From positions 124,001-188,000 of the forward strand of contig NZ_JAAOIV010000008.1 of NCBI RefSeq assembly GCF_011440275.1: a stretch of DNA of 64,000 nt, written 5' to 3'. The notes beneath the pieces were generated by a model that searched no databases, was not told the DNA's origin, and saw only the letters and a program-made list of their open reading frames with translations. Of the stretch, positions 43,283 to 53,022 are shown piece after piece (within the stretch, counting starts at the first letter, position 1; the number at the start of each line of letters is the position of its first letter). A program made the translations under genes and the position numbers. Origin of the DNA: Metallococcus carri. Lineage in GTDB: Bacteria > Actinomycetota > Actinomycetes > Actinomycetales > Dermatophilaceae.

Positions 43283-44205
43283 GCGAGATCACCCGGCTGG
43301 TCCGGCAGGGGCGCGCCATACCAGCGCTCGATGAGGTGTCGCGCGATCGACAGCGTCGGCGGGACGGTCAGCTCGCCGCCGGTGAGCGCGGCCAGCAACT
43401 CGGCCCGAGTGAACCAGCGCGCGCGAGAGATCTCCGATGGGTCGAGGGTCAGCTCGGGCGCTTCGGCCCGGGCCTCGAAGCCGACCATCAGCGAGGCGGG
43501 CATCGGCCAGGGCTGGTTGTCGACATAGGTCACCCGACCGACCGGCACACCGACCTCCTCCATGACCTCGCGACGCACGGCAGCCTCCAGCGGCTCGCCG
43601 GGCTCCACGAAACCAGCCAGCACCGACATCATCGAGCTCACGTGGCGGGTGCCGGCGGCGAGCAGCAGCCGGTCCTGGTCGTCGATGACCGACATGATCA
43701 CCGCGCTGTCGGTGCGGGGATAGAAGTCGATCCCCTCGACCGTGCACCGCCAGACCCAGCCGGCGTCGACCGACTCCGTGGGTGCACCACAGCGAGAGCA
43801 AAAGCCTTGCGTCGCAGTCCAATTCGCCATGCCGACGGCGAGCACGGCCACCCCGGTGTCCGCGGCGTCCAGCCGGGCCGCGATCGCCCGCAGGCTGCGG
43901 TGCGTGGCGCTGTCCGGCTGCGGCGGCGCGAAGATCGCGACGACCGCTGCCCCGTCGACGCGACCGAGATAGCAGGCCCGCGCGCCCTCGGCGGAGTCCT
44001 GCGGCGACGGAGACCGGAAGGCGAGCCGCAGCCGCCCATCCACCTCGGTCACCGGCAGCCGCTCACCTTGCATGGCAAGCACCCGGGTGCCGGGCTCGGC
44101 GACGAGGGCGGTCACCAGGTCGGCGTCGTGGCGTCGCAGGCCGTCCCGGTCGAGGGTGCTGCGATTGAGCATGAGGTCTCGGTGAGTTTCCGGGGAATCG
44201 GCCAC
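43279..44205 (-). CDS. nudC: NAD(H) pyrophosphatase NudC
   Basis: Hydrolyses NADH/NAD to mononucleotides and can remove NAD caps from RNA. The 308-aa protein has a zinc-ribbon remnant (FCSRCG...WRC, three visible Cys), YPRTDSAVI, the canonical Nudix box GFVEPGEPLEAAVRREVMEEVG, given in parts: GFVEPGE and REVMEEVG, and the NudC-specific NQPWPMPASLM (usual form SQPWPFP). The start is probably the GTG at 44205; an ATG at 44172 is possible. It is coupled to uvrD2 and divergent from the phosphotransferase-like gene. Confidence 0.93.
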   Translation of the reverse strand: MADSPETHRDLMLNRSTLDRDGLRRHDADLVTALVAEPGTRVLAMQGERLPVTEVDGRLRLAFRSPSPQDSAEGARACYLGRVDGAAVVAIFAPPQPDSATHRSLRAIAARLDAADTGVAVLAVGMANWTATQGFCSRCGAPTESVDAGWVWRCTVEGIDFYPRTDSAVIMSVIDDQDRLLLAAGTRHVSSMMSVLAGFVEPGEPLEAAVRREVMEEVGVPVGRVTYVDNQPWPMPASLMVGFEARAEAPELTLDPSEISRARWFTRAELLAALTGGELTVPPTLSIARHLIERWYGAPLPDQPGDLA

Positions 44206-44238
44206 GGCTCCCAGGCTAGGCGAGGGCCAGCACCTACC

Positions 44239-45360
44239 GTGAACCCCGTGCTTCGACCTCCCGCCGTCCTGGCCGCCCTCGCCGACGCCGCCGTCCCCGG
44301 CCTGCGCCCGCGCAGCTTCGCCGCGATGCCCACCCGCCCGGGTGACCGCTTCCAGAGCGTGCGGGTGATCGACGCCGACGACCGCGACTGGACCGTGCGG
44401 ATGTCGCTGTCCCCCGCCGACGGCGCCGGCCTGGAGCAGGCCGACCGGTTCGCCAGCCTGCTCGCCAAGCGGGTGCCCTTCGCCGTCCCCCGGGTCGAGG
44501 GTCGCCTGGTGCTGCCCGACCGCACGGCCGTCATCGTGCAGCGCAGCCTGCCCGGCTCGCCGTCGGTATGGCGGGAGCTCGCCGCGGGCGACGACCTCGC
44601 CCGCTCGCTCGGTCGGGCGCTGGCGGTGCTGCACGAGGTGGACCCGCGGGTGGCCGACGAGGCGGGCGTGCCGGCATACGACGCCGACGGCTATCGCGCC
44701 CGGCGGCTGGCGACCCTCGACCGGGCGGCGACCACCGGTCTGGTCCCGAGCGGCCTGCTCGCGCGGTGGGAACGCGCCCTGGAGGAGGTCAGCCTCTGGA
44801 AGTTCGCGACCTGCGTGACCCACGGCCCGCTCGAGGGCCACGACGTGCTCAGCGACGGCGGTGAGGTGCGCGCGATCACCGGCTGGGAGCGCGCGGCGGT
44901 CGGTGACCCTGCCGACGACTTCGCGGCGCTGCACTCGCTGGCTCCCCAGGACGCCTTCGACACGGTGCTGGAGACCTATGCGGGCGCCCGCTCCGAGGCT
45001 CCGGACGGCCACCTGGTGCGCCGCATCCGGCTGTCCGCCGAGCTGCAGCGGGTGACCGCTCTGCTCGAGGCCGTGCAGGCCGATGACGAGCCGATGGTCG
45101 AACGCCGGGCCGCGGCACTGCGCCGGCTCGACGAGCAGACCGAGCACGACGAGAGCCTGCTGCCCGCCACCCCACGGCCGCGGCCGGTGCTGGTCGAGCC
45201 CCTTGAGGAGGAGCCCTTCGAGCCGGGTGACATCGAGGCGGTCGAGGTGCGCGAGGCCGACGAGGACGAGGAGACCGTCGAGATCCCGACGAACGACCAG
45301 GACGACACGGTGCCGATCGTCGACGAGGACGGCGAGTCAGCCGGTGAGCGCCGCGAGTAG
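44239..45360 (+). CDS. Aminoglycoside/macrolide phosphotransferase-like protein, degenerate active site
   Basis: A 373-aa protein with the APH kinase-like fold: nucleotide-lobe strands DRDWTVRMSL and a catalytic-loop region VTHGPLEGHDVL followed by ITGWERAAVGDPADDFAAL. Active family members have HGDxxxxN and a metal Asp in IDW. Here the catalytic Asp is Pro, the Asn is Asp, and the metal Asp is replaced in TGWE. Phosphotransfer is therefore unlikely. The last about 75 residues are a Glu/Asp-rich tail. The GTG at 44239 or at 44248 starts it. It overlaps adnB's 3' end by 24 bases. Confidence 0.82.
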   Translation: MNPVLRPPAVLAALADAAVPGLRPRSFAAMPTRPGDRFQSVRVIDADDRDWTVRMSLSPADGAGLEQADRFASLLAKRVPFAVPRVEGRLVLPDRTAVIVQRSLPGSPSVWRELAAGDDLARSLGRALAVLHEVDPRVADEAGVPAYDADGYRARRLATLDRAATTGLVPSGLLARWERALEEVSLWKFATCVTHGPLEGHDVLSDGGEVRAITGWERAAVGDPADDFAALHSLAPQDAFDTVLETYAGARSEAPDGHLVRRIRLSAELQRVTALLEAVQADDEPMVERRAAALRRLDEQTEHDESLLPATPRPRPVLVEPLEEEPFEPGDIEAVEVREADEDEETVEIPTNDQDDTVPIVDEDGESAGERRE

Positions 45361-48300
45361 CTGCTCCAGCTCCTGCTCCTCGGGCAGCTCGGGACGCACC
45401 GTCTCACCGGTCTGGGCGTAGAAGAACGCCGCGTCGACCCGGTCCGGCGCCAGCCCGTGCAGCCGGGCGAAGGCCACCCGGTAGGCCGCGAGCTGCAGGT
45501 CGCGCGCTCGCGCAGCGGCACCGCTCGGGGGTTTGCCGGTCTTCCAGTCCACGATGGTGAACCCGCCGTCCGGGCGCGGGAACACCGCGTCGATGCGGCC
45601 GCGCACGGCCAGCCCACCGATCCAGGTCTCCAGGGCGAGCTCGATCTCGGACGGCGTGCGCCCGGCCCATTCGGAAGCGAGGAAGGCTGCCTTCATCGTC
45701 TCCAGGTCGGCCTGCGGATCCGCGTCGTCGTCACCGGAGCCGGGCAGTTCACCGATGTCGACGAGCGCCGCGCTCGCGTAGTACTGCTCCACCCACGCGT
45801 GGAACTGCGTGCCCTGCCGGGCCGCGAGCGCCGGCGGCGACGGCATCGGGCGGCGCAGCTCGCGGGCGAACCGCTCCGGGTCGCGCGCCAGTGCGACCAC
45901 CCCGCTGGCCGACAGGTGCTGCGGCAGCAGGACCGCCGCGACCCGCGTGCGGCGCCGCTCCGCCCGCTCGCGCAGCAGCTGATGCAGCTCGGCCACCCGC
46001 GCCCCGAACGCGCCCGCCTCGGTCTGCACCGGCACCGTGTCGTCCGCGACGCTCGCGCGCACCCGGTCGTATGCCGCCGCCAGCTGGCTTCTCCGGTCGG
46101 CGAGCGGGTCGTGCGGCCAGCTGGTGGTCACCGGTTCGGCTTCGCGCGGGTTGACCGCCTTGCCGTCGACACCCGGCTCGGGCATCTCCTCCCAGGCCAA
46201 CTCCGTCCCGGCTCCGGCCTCGCGCAACTCCAGCAGGAAGCGCGCCGGCAGCCGAGGCGTCGCGCCGGTCAGCCAGGCCGAGGAGGTGAGCAGCAGATCC
46301 GAGCGGGCGCGGGTCAGCGCGACATACGCCAGCCGGCGCTCCTCGCGCATCAGGTGCTCGCCCACCTCGGCCCGGAACTGCTCGTAGAGCTCCTGGCCGT
46401 GCACCACATCGGTGGCCTCGGCCCAGCGAAACTCCGGCAGCCCGGCCCGGTCGCCGCGCAACTCATAGGGCACGCCTTCGACCCCGATCAGCCAGCCCTT
46501 GCCGAGCACCCGCCAGTCGCGGTGGTCGGCGGCCTTGGTGAGCGTCCAGGCAGCCAGCTCGTCGTCCCACGCGGCGTTGGTGGCGTGGTCGGGGAAGGTG
46601 CCCTCCACCAGGCCGGGCACCGCGACGTGGTCCCACTCCAGGCCCTTGGCCGCGTGCACGGTGAGGATCTGCACCGCGTCGTGGGAGGCCTCGAGCTCGG
46701 GCGCGTCCAGGCCGCGCTCCTCCTCCTCGGCGGCGTCCAGCCATTCCAGGAAGCCACCGAGGGTCGGCCGGTCCGCGCTCGCACTGAAATGCGAGGCGAC
46801 ATCGGCGAAGGCGTCGAGGTGCACGCGGGCGGTCTCCGGGGTGTGTTCGGGCCGGGCGAGCACCTCGATGTCCAGGCCCAGCGCACGCTCAGCTTCACCG
46901 GCGAGTTCGGCGAGCGGCAGCCCCGGCATACTGCGCAGTCGTTGCACGATGGCGGCGAGCGCCGCGAGCCGGCGGGCGCCCAGGTCGCTCAGCCGCTCGC
47001 CGCGTGGCCCGGTCCACCCGGCGGGTGGCAACTGGTCGAGCGCTTCGGCGATCGCGGCGCGCTCCTTGGAGTCGGGGGCGATATCGCGCTGCTCGCGCGG
47101 GATGCGCCGATGCGCCTCGTCGAGCAGGTGCCGCGACCAGGCGGCGAGCGCGTCGAGGTCGGCGGCGCCGAGCCGCACCATCGGGCCGGTAAGCAACCGC
47201 ATCAGCCGGTCGCCGCGGGTCGGATCCTGGACGACCCACAGCAGGCTCACCAGGTCGCTCACCTCCGGAGTGAGCAGCAGGCCACCGATGCCGACCACCT
47301 CGACCGGCAGGCCGGCCCGGCGCAGCGCCTCGGCCATCGGCGCGAAGAGGCTGCGCTTGCGGCACAGCACGGCGGCGGTGGGCAGCACGCCGTCGGCGTC
47401 CGGGCGGCGGCGCTGCCGCAACCAGTCCGCGATGAGCGCCGCCTCGTCGTCCACCGTGGTCAGCCGGGCCAGCTCGACCCGACCGGCCGGGGCGTCCGGG
47501 CGCGGGCGCAGCACGGCCACCTCGACCGCACTGTCTCGCCGCAACGGCTCGGAGACGGTGTTGGCGGCGTCGAGCACGCTGGAGGCATTGCGCCAGGAGG
47601 TGGACAGCTGCAGCACCGGCGTCTCGCGGTCCCCCTCGCGGAAGTTGCCCGGGAAGGCGGCGAGGGTGGTCGCCGACGCGCCACGCCAGCCGTAGATCGA
47701 TTGGTTCGGGTCGCCGACCGCGGTCACCGGCACGGCCTCGCCGTCGGCGACGAAGAGTGACCGCAGCAGCACCATCTGCGCCTCGCTGGTGTCCTGGAAT
47801 TCATCCAGCAGCACCGCCCGGAAGCGCCGCCGCTCCATCGCACCGACGACGGGGAAGCGCTGGGCGACCCGCGCCGCCACCGCCATCTGGTCGGCGAAGT
47901 CCAGTGCCGACCGCTCGCGCTTCAGGGCCTGGTAGCGCTGCACGATCGGCAGGATCTGCCGGCGCGCGCTGAGCACCGCCACCGCCTCCTTGGCGCCCGC
48001 CTTGAGCGCCTTGGAGCGGCCGCTCGGCGGCTGGCTCTGCAGCTCGGCGATCACCGAGGTGAGATAGCGGTCGACCTCGTCCGAGGCGAGCAGGTGCTCG
48101 GCCATCTCCCCGGCGAGGCCGACCACCGCGGCCGTCACGGTGCGATCGGATTTGTCCACCTCCCCCATCGGCCCGTCGTAGCGATGCACCACCTCCGAGG
48201 CGTACTGCCAGGCAGCGGCCTCGGTGAGCAGCCGGGCGTCCGGCTCCACCCCGGCGCGCAGCCCGTGTTCGCGGACCAGCCGGCCGGCATACGAGTGATA

Positions 48301-48642
48301 GGTCTGCACCGTGGGTATGTCGGCCAGCCCCGGCGTGCCGTCGGGGGCCGGCTGGGGGCTCCACAGTCCGCGCTGCTCCAGGCGGCGCAGCCGCGACCCG
48401 ATCCGCTCGGCGAGCTGACCGGCGGCCTTGCGGGTGAAGGTCAGCCCCAGCACCTCGTCGGGCTGCACGAACCCATTGGCGACCAGCCAGACCACCCGGC
48501 CGGCCATCGTCTCGGTCTTGCCCGAGCCCGCACCTGCGACCACGAGCAGCGGGCCGAGGGGCTGCTCGATGACCGCCCGCTGCTCCTCGGTCGGCGGGAA
48601 CAGGCCCAGCGCCTGCGCGATTTCGGTTGCGCTGTAAGGCAT
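45337..48642 (-). CDS. adnB: AdnB helicase-nuclease subunit
   Basis: Subunit of AdnAB, the actinobacterial counterpart of RecBCD/AddAB, which resects double-strand breaks for recombination. The 1101-aa protein starts with a UvrD-type motor: YSATEIAQALGLFPPTEEQ, Walker A VAGAGSGKTET, LTFTRKAAGQL, LLDEFQDTSEAQM, DPNQSIYGWRGA, HAAKGLEWDHV and YVALTRAR. A C-terminal RecB-like nuclease domain has the GTQFHAWVEQ His and FTIVDWKTGKPP catalytic Asp/Lys. The ATG at 48642 lies 1 base after the adnA stop. Confidence 0.95.
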   Translation of the reverse strand: MPYSATEIAQALGLFPPTEEQRAVIEQPLGPLLVVAGAGSGKTETMAGRVVWLVANGFVQPDEVLGLTFTRKAAGQLAERIGSRLRRLEQRGLWSPQPAPDGTPGLADIPTVQTYHSYAGRLVREHGLRAGVEPDARLLTEAAAWQYASEVVHRYDGPMGEVDKSDRTVTAAVVGLAGEMAEHLLASDEVDRYLTSVIAELQSQPPSGRSKALKAGAKEAVAVLSARRQILPIVQRYQALKRERSALDFADQMAVAARVAQRFPVVGAMERRRFRAVLLDEFQDTSEAQMVLLRSLFVADGEAVPVTAVGDPNQSIYGWRGASATTLAAFPGNFREGDRETPVLQLSTSWRNASSVLDAANTVSEPLRRDSAVEVAVLRPRPDAPAGRVELARLTTVDDEAALIADWLRQRRRPDADGVLPTAAVLCRKRSLFAPMAEALRRAGLPVEVVGIGGLLLTPEVSDLVSLLWVVQDPTRGDRLMRLLTGPMVRLGAADLDALAAWSRHLLDEAHRRIPREQRDIAPDSKERAAIAEALDQLPPAGWTGPRGERLSDLGARRLAALAAIVQRLRSMPGLPLAELAGEAERALGLDIEVLARPEHTPETARVHLDAFADVASHFSASADRPTLGGFLEWLDAAEEEERGLDAPELEASHDAVQILTVHAAKGLEWDHVAVPGLVEGTFPDHATNAAWDDELAAWTLTKAADHRDWRVLGKGWLIGVEGVPYELRGDRAGLPEFRWAEATDVVHGQELYEQFRAEVGEHLMREERRLAYVALTRARSDLLLTSSAWLTGATPRLPARFLLELREAGAGTELAWEEMPEPGVDGKAVNPREAEPVTTSWPHDPLADRRSQLAAAYDRVRASVADDTVPVQTEAGAFGARVAELHQLLRERAERRRTRVAAVLLPQHLSASGVVALARDPERFARELRRPMPSPPALAARQGTQFHAWVEQYYASAALVDIGELPGSGDDDADPQADLETMKAAFLASEWAGRTPSEIELALETWIGGLAVRGRIDAVFPRPDGGFTIVDWKTGKPPSGAAARARDLQLAAYRVAFARLHGLAPDRVDAAFFYAQTGETVRPELPEEQELEQLLAALTG

Positions 48643-48643
48643 G

Positions 48644-51600
48644 TCAGACCACCCCACCCTCGGGCTGCAGCGGGCAGCAACGCTTCAGCTGGCACATCCG
48701 GCAGGCCTTCTCATCCAGTCGCACCTCGAACCGCGAGCCGCCCATGCCCGCGGCCGTCGCGCGCAGCCGCTCGTCGATCCACCCGCCGTCCTCGCCCAGG
48801 GGCGGCTGCACCTGCAGCGCGTGCTTGAGCAGATCGGTGCTCTTGTCCCGGCTCGCACTGCCCGCCTTGCCGAGGTGCACCAGCGCCGCACCCGAGGACC
48901 GGTCGCTCTCCTCGAAGCCACCGTGCTCGACCGCCCATTGGTAGGACCCGAGCTGCGGGTGCTCGGGCAATTCGTCGCTCGACGGCTTGCTCGACCCGGT
49001 CTTCAGATCGATCACCCGCAGCCCGCCGTCCGGGCCCTGCTCCAGCCGGTCGACCCGCCCGCGCAGCGCGACCCGGCCGTCGGTGACCGCAAAGCCACGC
49101 TCGATGCCGACCACCCGCCAGCCCTGGGCCGCCGCCTCGGCGGAGAAGGTGTCGAACCGCTGCAGCATCTCGTGCGCCTGGTCGCGCGTGCGCTGGGCCA
49201 GCCACCCGTCGCCGAGCCCCAGCCGTCCCCAGCGGGCATCGAGGGCGGTATGCCGTTCGTGTGGCTCGGCATCCCACAACTCGGCCGCAATCTCGTGCAC
49301 GAGGGTGCCGACATCGGCCGAGCCCACCTCATAACCCTCGCCACCGCTGGCTCGCAGCAGCCACTGCAGGCCGCAGCGCCCGAACTCCTCGACCTTGGAG
49401 GGTGACACCTCCACCGGGCCGTCCGGATCGCGGCGGGGCCGGTCGTCGGACAACTCGGTGAACGCCCACCAGCCGGCCGGATCGGCGCCGGCGACAGCTT
49501 CGCGGGCCAGCCAGCCGAGCAGCCGGGCGGCGTCTTGCGGCGCCAGCCCCACCTGCCCGTCGACCGCCTCGCGGCGCAATTCGGCCACCGCGGTGCGCAG
49601 CGTCATACCGCGAGCGACCGGGGTGAACTCCCGCAACGGATCCGAATCCCCTTCTGCCACAAGAGGATCCACCAAATCGAGGTATGCCGAAGGCTGCTCC
49701 TCCTCCGACCTCACGGCAGTGACCAGCAGCCTTTCGCTCGAGCGGGTGAGGGCGACGAGGAACTGGCGGGTCTCGTCATACCGCACGGCAGCCGCGGCCG
49801 ACCGCAGCGAACCGTCACGACCGGACAGCAGGTCGACCAAAGCCTCCGAGCCCAACAGCGACCCGCGCAGGCGCAGGTCGGGCCAGACGCCCTCCTGCAC
49901 ACCAGCGACGATGACGAAGGCCCACTCCTGGCCCGCCGCCGACTGCGGGGTGAGCAGGGCGACCGCCTCGTCGTCGGGGGCCGCCGCGACCAGCCGGTCG
50001 CCCGGCACCTCCTGGCCGAGCACGTGCTCCAGGAAGCCGCCAGGCGCACTCGCCGGCAACCGGTCGACATAGCTCGCGGCGGCACCGAAGAGCGCGACCA
50101 TCGCATCGAGATCGCGGTCGGCGCGAGCCCCGGCGGGGCCGCCCGCGAGCGCGGATTCCTCCCAGGGCTTGGCCAGGCCGCTCGCCGACCACATCGCCCA
50201 CAGCACGGTCTCGGCATTGGCCTGCGGTGCGCGCCAGGCGTCCACGCCGGCCCGCAGGACGCGCGCCACCCGCTTGAGCGGCACCGCCTCGGGCAGGTCG
50301 AGGGTGAGCCAGGCGTCGTCGACGACACCGGCGACCAGCAGCTCATCACTGGTGCGCTCTCCGCCGTCGGCGATCTCGCGCACCCGCATCGCCCGCCGCA
50401 GCCGGCGCAACGTCATCGCGTCGGCACCGCCGAGCGGCGAGGTCAACAGGTCAGTCACCAGCGCGGCGTCGGGCCGGGCCGCGCCGACCGTGACGATCGT
50501 TTGCACCAGCTCGAACAGCTGCAGGAACGGCCGCACCGCCGCCTCGTCGCGCAGGGCCACCACCGTCGGCGGCACCGCGACCGGCACGTCCGCGCTCACC
50601 AGCGCTCGGCGCAGCGCGGCCACCCGTGACTGCCCGCGCACGATCACCGCCATCTGCGACCAGGGCACGCCACCCATCACCCGCGCGCGCCGCAACTCGG
50701 CGGCGATATGCGCCGACTCCTGGGCGACCGCCTTGAACAACCCCACCTCGACCTCGCCGCGCCGAGGGTCCGGCTCGGGCGCGCGGTGCGCCGTGCCACC
50801 GACCGCGCCGATTCTTTCCACGACGCGGGCCGCGGCGCGCGTGATGGCCTCGGGCAACCGGTGCGCCACCGGCAAGGTATGCCGATCCGCGTCCTCCCAC
50901 TCCTCGCTCCAGCGCACGAACAACCCCGGCTCAGCCCCGCGGAAGGTCTGCACCGCGGCGTCCGGATCGCCGATCAGCACCACCCGCGCACCGCCGGCCA
51001 CGACCTGCCGCAGCAATCGCACGCCGGCGTGGGTGAGCTCCTGAGCGTCGTCGACCACGAGCAGTCGCACCTGGGCATGCACGCCCTGCGCGAGCTGGGG
51101 GTCCTCGGCCATCGCCTGCGCGGCACCACCGAGGATCCACGCCGGGTCGTAGGCGCCGGGCGCGGACAAAGCCGTCACCTGGTCGTATTCGTCGAGCACC
51201 GCCGCGGCCGCCACCCACTCCGGCCGGTCATGCTCGCGGCCCAGCTCAGCCAGCCGGTCGGCGTCGACATCCCACTCCACCGCCCGCATCAACAGGTCGC
51301 GCAACTCATTGCGAAAACCTTTGGCGCCCAACGCTTCTCGCAAGGACTCGGGCCAGGCCGGAGCACGCGCGACACCGTGCTTGTGACCTTCGAGGATCTC
51401 CCGCAGCACGACATCCTGCTCGGGGCCGGACAGCAGCCGCGGGGCCGGCATACCCTGCAGCGCCGCGGCCCGGCGCAGGATGCCGAAGCCGAGCGCCTGA
51501 GGCGTGCGAGCGAGCGGTTCGGTGGAGGTGGCCCGGATGCGCTCGGTGACCCGGTCGCGCAGGGCCGCCGCGCGCAGCCGGGTGGGAGCCAGCAGCAGGC

Positions 51601-51796
51601 AGGCGTCGGCCGGCACTCCCGCGGCCACCTCGGCGGCGATCAGCTCGACGGCCAACGTGCTCTTGCCGGTGCCCGGTGCGCCGAGCACCACCCGTCGCCG
51701 GGCGGCCGAGTCCAGCACCGCCCGCTGACCCTCGTCGGGCACCACGGACGGCGCCAGTGGGCGCTGCCTGCGCTGCATCTGCACCATGTCGTCCAT
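48644..51796 (-). CDS. adnA: AdnA helicase-nuclease subunit
   Basis: Partner of AdnB, about 1050 aa. Walker A VLGAPGTGKST and Walker B LLVVDDAQELT mark the motor, whose motif II is DDAQ rather than the usual DExx. C-terminally a nuclease domain has VIDLKTGSSKP and an iron-sulfur cluster signature: an early Cys in EEFGRCGLQWLL plus CRMCQLKRCCP near the end. The cluster staples the nuclease domain as in AddB. The start is uncertain: ATG 51796, ATG 51787 or GTG 51811. The gene is divergent from the TetR gene across about 118 bases. Confidence 0.94.
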   Translation of the reverse strand: MDDMVQMQRRQRPLAPSVVPDEGQRAVLDSAARRRVVLGAPGTGKSTLAVELIAAEVAAGVPADACLLLAPTRLRAAALRDRVTERIRATSTEPLARTPQALGFGILRRAAALQGMPAPRLLSGPEQDVVLREILEGHKHGVARAPAWPESLREALGAKGFRNELRDLLMRAVEWDVDADRLAELGREHDRPEWVAAAAVLDEYDQVTALSAPGAYDPAWILGGAAQAMAEDPQLAQGVHAQVRLLVVDDAQELTHAGVRLLRQVVAGGARVVLIGDPDAAVQTFRGAEPGLFVRWSEEWEDADRHTLPVAHRLPEAITRAAARVVERIGAVGGTAHRAPEPDPRRGEVEVGLFKAVAQESAHIAAELRRARVMGGVPWSQMAVIVRGQSRVAALRRALVSADVPVAVPPTVVALRDEAAVRPFLQLFELVQTIVTVGAARPDAALVTDLLTSPLGGADAMTLRRLRRAMRVREIADGGERTSDELLVAGVVDDAWLTLDLPEAVPLKRVARVLRAGVDAWRAPQANAETVLWAMWSASGLAKPWEESALAGGPAGARADRDLDAMVALFGAAASYVDRLPASAPGGFLEHVLGQEVPGDRLVAAAPDDEAVALLTPQSAAGQEWAFVIVAGVQEGVWPDLRLRGSLLGSEALVDLLSGRDGSLRSAAAAVRYDETRQFLVALTRSSERLLVTAVRSEEEQPSAYLDLVDPLVAEGDSDPLREFTPVARGMTLRTAVAELRREAVDGQVGLAPQDAARLLGWLAREAVAGADPAGWWAFTELSDDRPRRDPDGPVEVSPSKVEEFGRCGLQWLLRASGGEGYEVGSADVGTLVHEIAAELWDAEPHERHTALDARWGRLGLGDGWLAQRTRDQAHEMLQRFDTFSAEAAAQGWRVVGIERGFAVTDGRVALRGRVDRLEQGPDGGLRVIDLKTGSSKPSSDELPEHPQLGSYQWAVEHGGFEESDRSSGAALVHLGKAGSASRDKSTDLLKHALQVQPPLGEDGGWIDERLRATAAGMGGSRFEVRLDEKACRMCQLKRCCPLQPEGGVV

Positions 51797-51914
51797 CCCA
51801 CCAAAGGGCACCGACAGCCGTGGGCGCAGTGGCGCAATCGGCGCTGAGCCGTAGGATGCCGCAGAAGTGACCCGCGAGTAGCACGGGTCCGGCAAGACGA
51901 AGCAGGACGGTGAC

Positions 51915-52541
51915 ATGACGGCGGATACGGCCTCCGAATCCACTGGTTCGCGCGGCGGGCGTTTGCCACGTTCCGCACGACGGGCGCAATTGATGGAGGC
52001 GGCTCAGTCGGTCTTCGTCGAAGCGGGATATCACGGCGCCGCGATGGACGAGATCGCCGATCGCGCCCGGGTGAGCAAACCGGTGCTCTACCAGCACTTC
52101 CCCGGCAAGCTGGATCTCTACCTCGCGCTGGTCGACCACCACACGGCCGAGGTCCCCGCGCTGGTGAAGGCGGCGATGGCCTCCACCGATGACAACTCCC
52201 AGCGCATCCTGCTGGCGATCGGCGCCTTCTTCGAGTTCGTCGAGCGCAAGGACGCCGCCTTCCGGCTCGTCTTCGAGTCCGACCTGATCAACGAGCCGAC
52301 CGTCGCGCACAAGGTCGACCGCATGAGCACCGAGCTGGCCGGCGCGATCGCGGATGTCATCGCCGAGGACACCGGCCTGGCCCGCGACCAGGCGATGCTG
52401 CTCGGCGTCGCGATGGTGGGAATGTCCCAGGTGGTGGCGCGTTGGTGGTTACAGCAGCCGGACCGGATGCCGCGAGACGAAGCCGTTCGCATCGTGACTA
52501 CCTTGGGCTGGCGGGGCCTGGCCGGGTTCCCCAAGGCCTGA
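51915..52541 (+). CDS. TetR-family regulator (Rv3208-like)
   Basis: A 208-aa regulator. The TetR DNA-binding region reads RRAQLMEAAQSVFVEAGYHGAAMDEIA and then VSKPVLYQHFPGKLDLYLALV; the C-terminal domain has FFEFVERKDAAFRLVFESDLINEP, typical of the conserved actinobacterial Rv3208 group. It is followed 60 bases on by the DUF3107 gene, a pairing kept across actinobacteria. Regulated genes are unknown. The divergent adnA gene could share its promoter region. Confidence 0.93.
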   Translation: MTADTASESTGSRGGRLPRSARRAQLMEAAQSVFVEAGYHGAAMDEIADRARVSKPVLYQHFPGKLDLYLALVDHHTAEVPALVKAAMASTDDNSQRILLAIGAFFEFVERKDAAFRLVFESDLINEPTVAHKVDRMSTELAGAIADVIAEDTGLARDQAMLLGVAMVGMSQVVARWWLQQPDRMPRDEAVRIVTTLGWRGLAGFPKA

Positions 52542-52601
52542 CCGGCACCAGCGCGCGGCAGCGCGCTGCGTCATACCACTTCGAACCGAAAGGAGCGGTC
52601 C

Positions 52602-52823
52602 ATGCAGGTCCGCATCGGCATCCGCAACGTCAGCCGCGAGGTCGTGATCGAGTCCGAGCAGAGCGTGCAGGCGGTCAAGGACGCCGTCACCGGCGCGCTC
52701 GACAAGGGCAGCCCGTTGACGCTCGAGGACGACAAGGGCCACACGGTCATCGTCCCCGCCGAAGCGCTCGGTTATCTCGACATCGCCCCCGAGACCGGCC
52801 GGCGGGTGGGCTTCGGCGCCTGA
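52602..52823 (+). CDS. DUF3107 small conserved protein
   Basis: A 73-aa protein matching the actinobacterial DUF3107 family (TB9.4/Rv3208A in M. tuberculosis, by memory). Wording includes MQVRIGIRNVSREVVIESEQS, then VIVPAEALGYLDIAPETGRRVGFG, the conserved C-terminus. GAAAGGAG precedes the ATG by 9 bases. Function is unknown; its constant position after the TetR gene is the main clue. It has a small alpha/beta fold and no export signal. Confidence 0.93.
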   Translation: MQVRIGIRNVSREVVIESEQSVQAVKDAVTGALDKGSPLTLEDDKGHTVIVPAEALGYLDIAPETGRRVGFGA

Positions 52824-53022
52824 GTGTGTCGGACGCAACCTTTCCGTGACCTTCGCAAGCCCACGTGGGGATGAGGTCTGCCCTAGCGTTTCGGTGTAAC
52901 GGCGCGCCTGCGTGCACCCCTGCGGAGGCTGCGCCACAGTCGAAGGACCCGGACGGCGTCTTGCCGGCCGGGCGGGTGGGACCGCCATACGCGGCTCATG
53001 CATCGAAGGAGAGTCAGTCAAG

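Noticed and set aside
44239-45360. A macrolide or aminoglycoside resistance phosphotransferase
   Set aside because: Key catalytic residues are replaced, and the gene lies in a conserved core locus rather than an accessory one.
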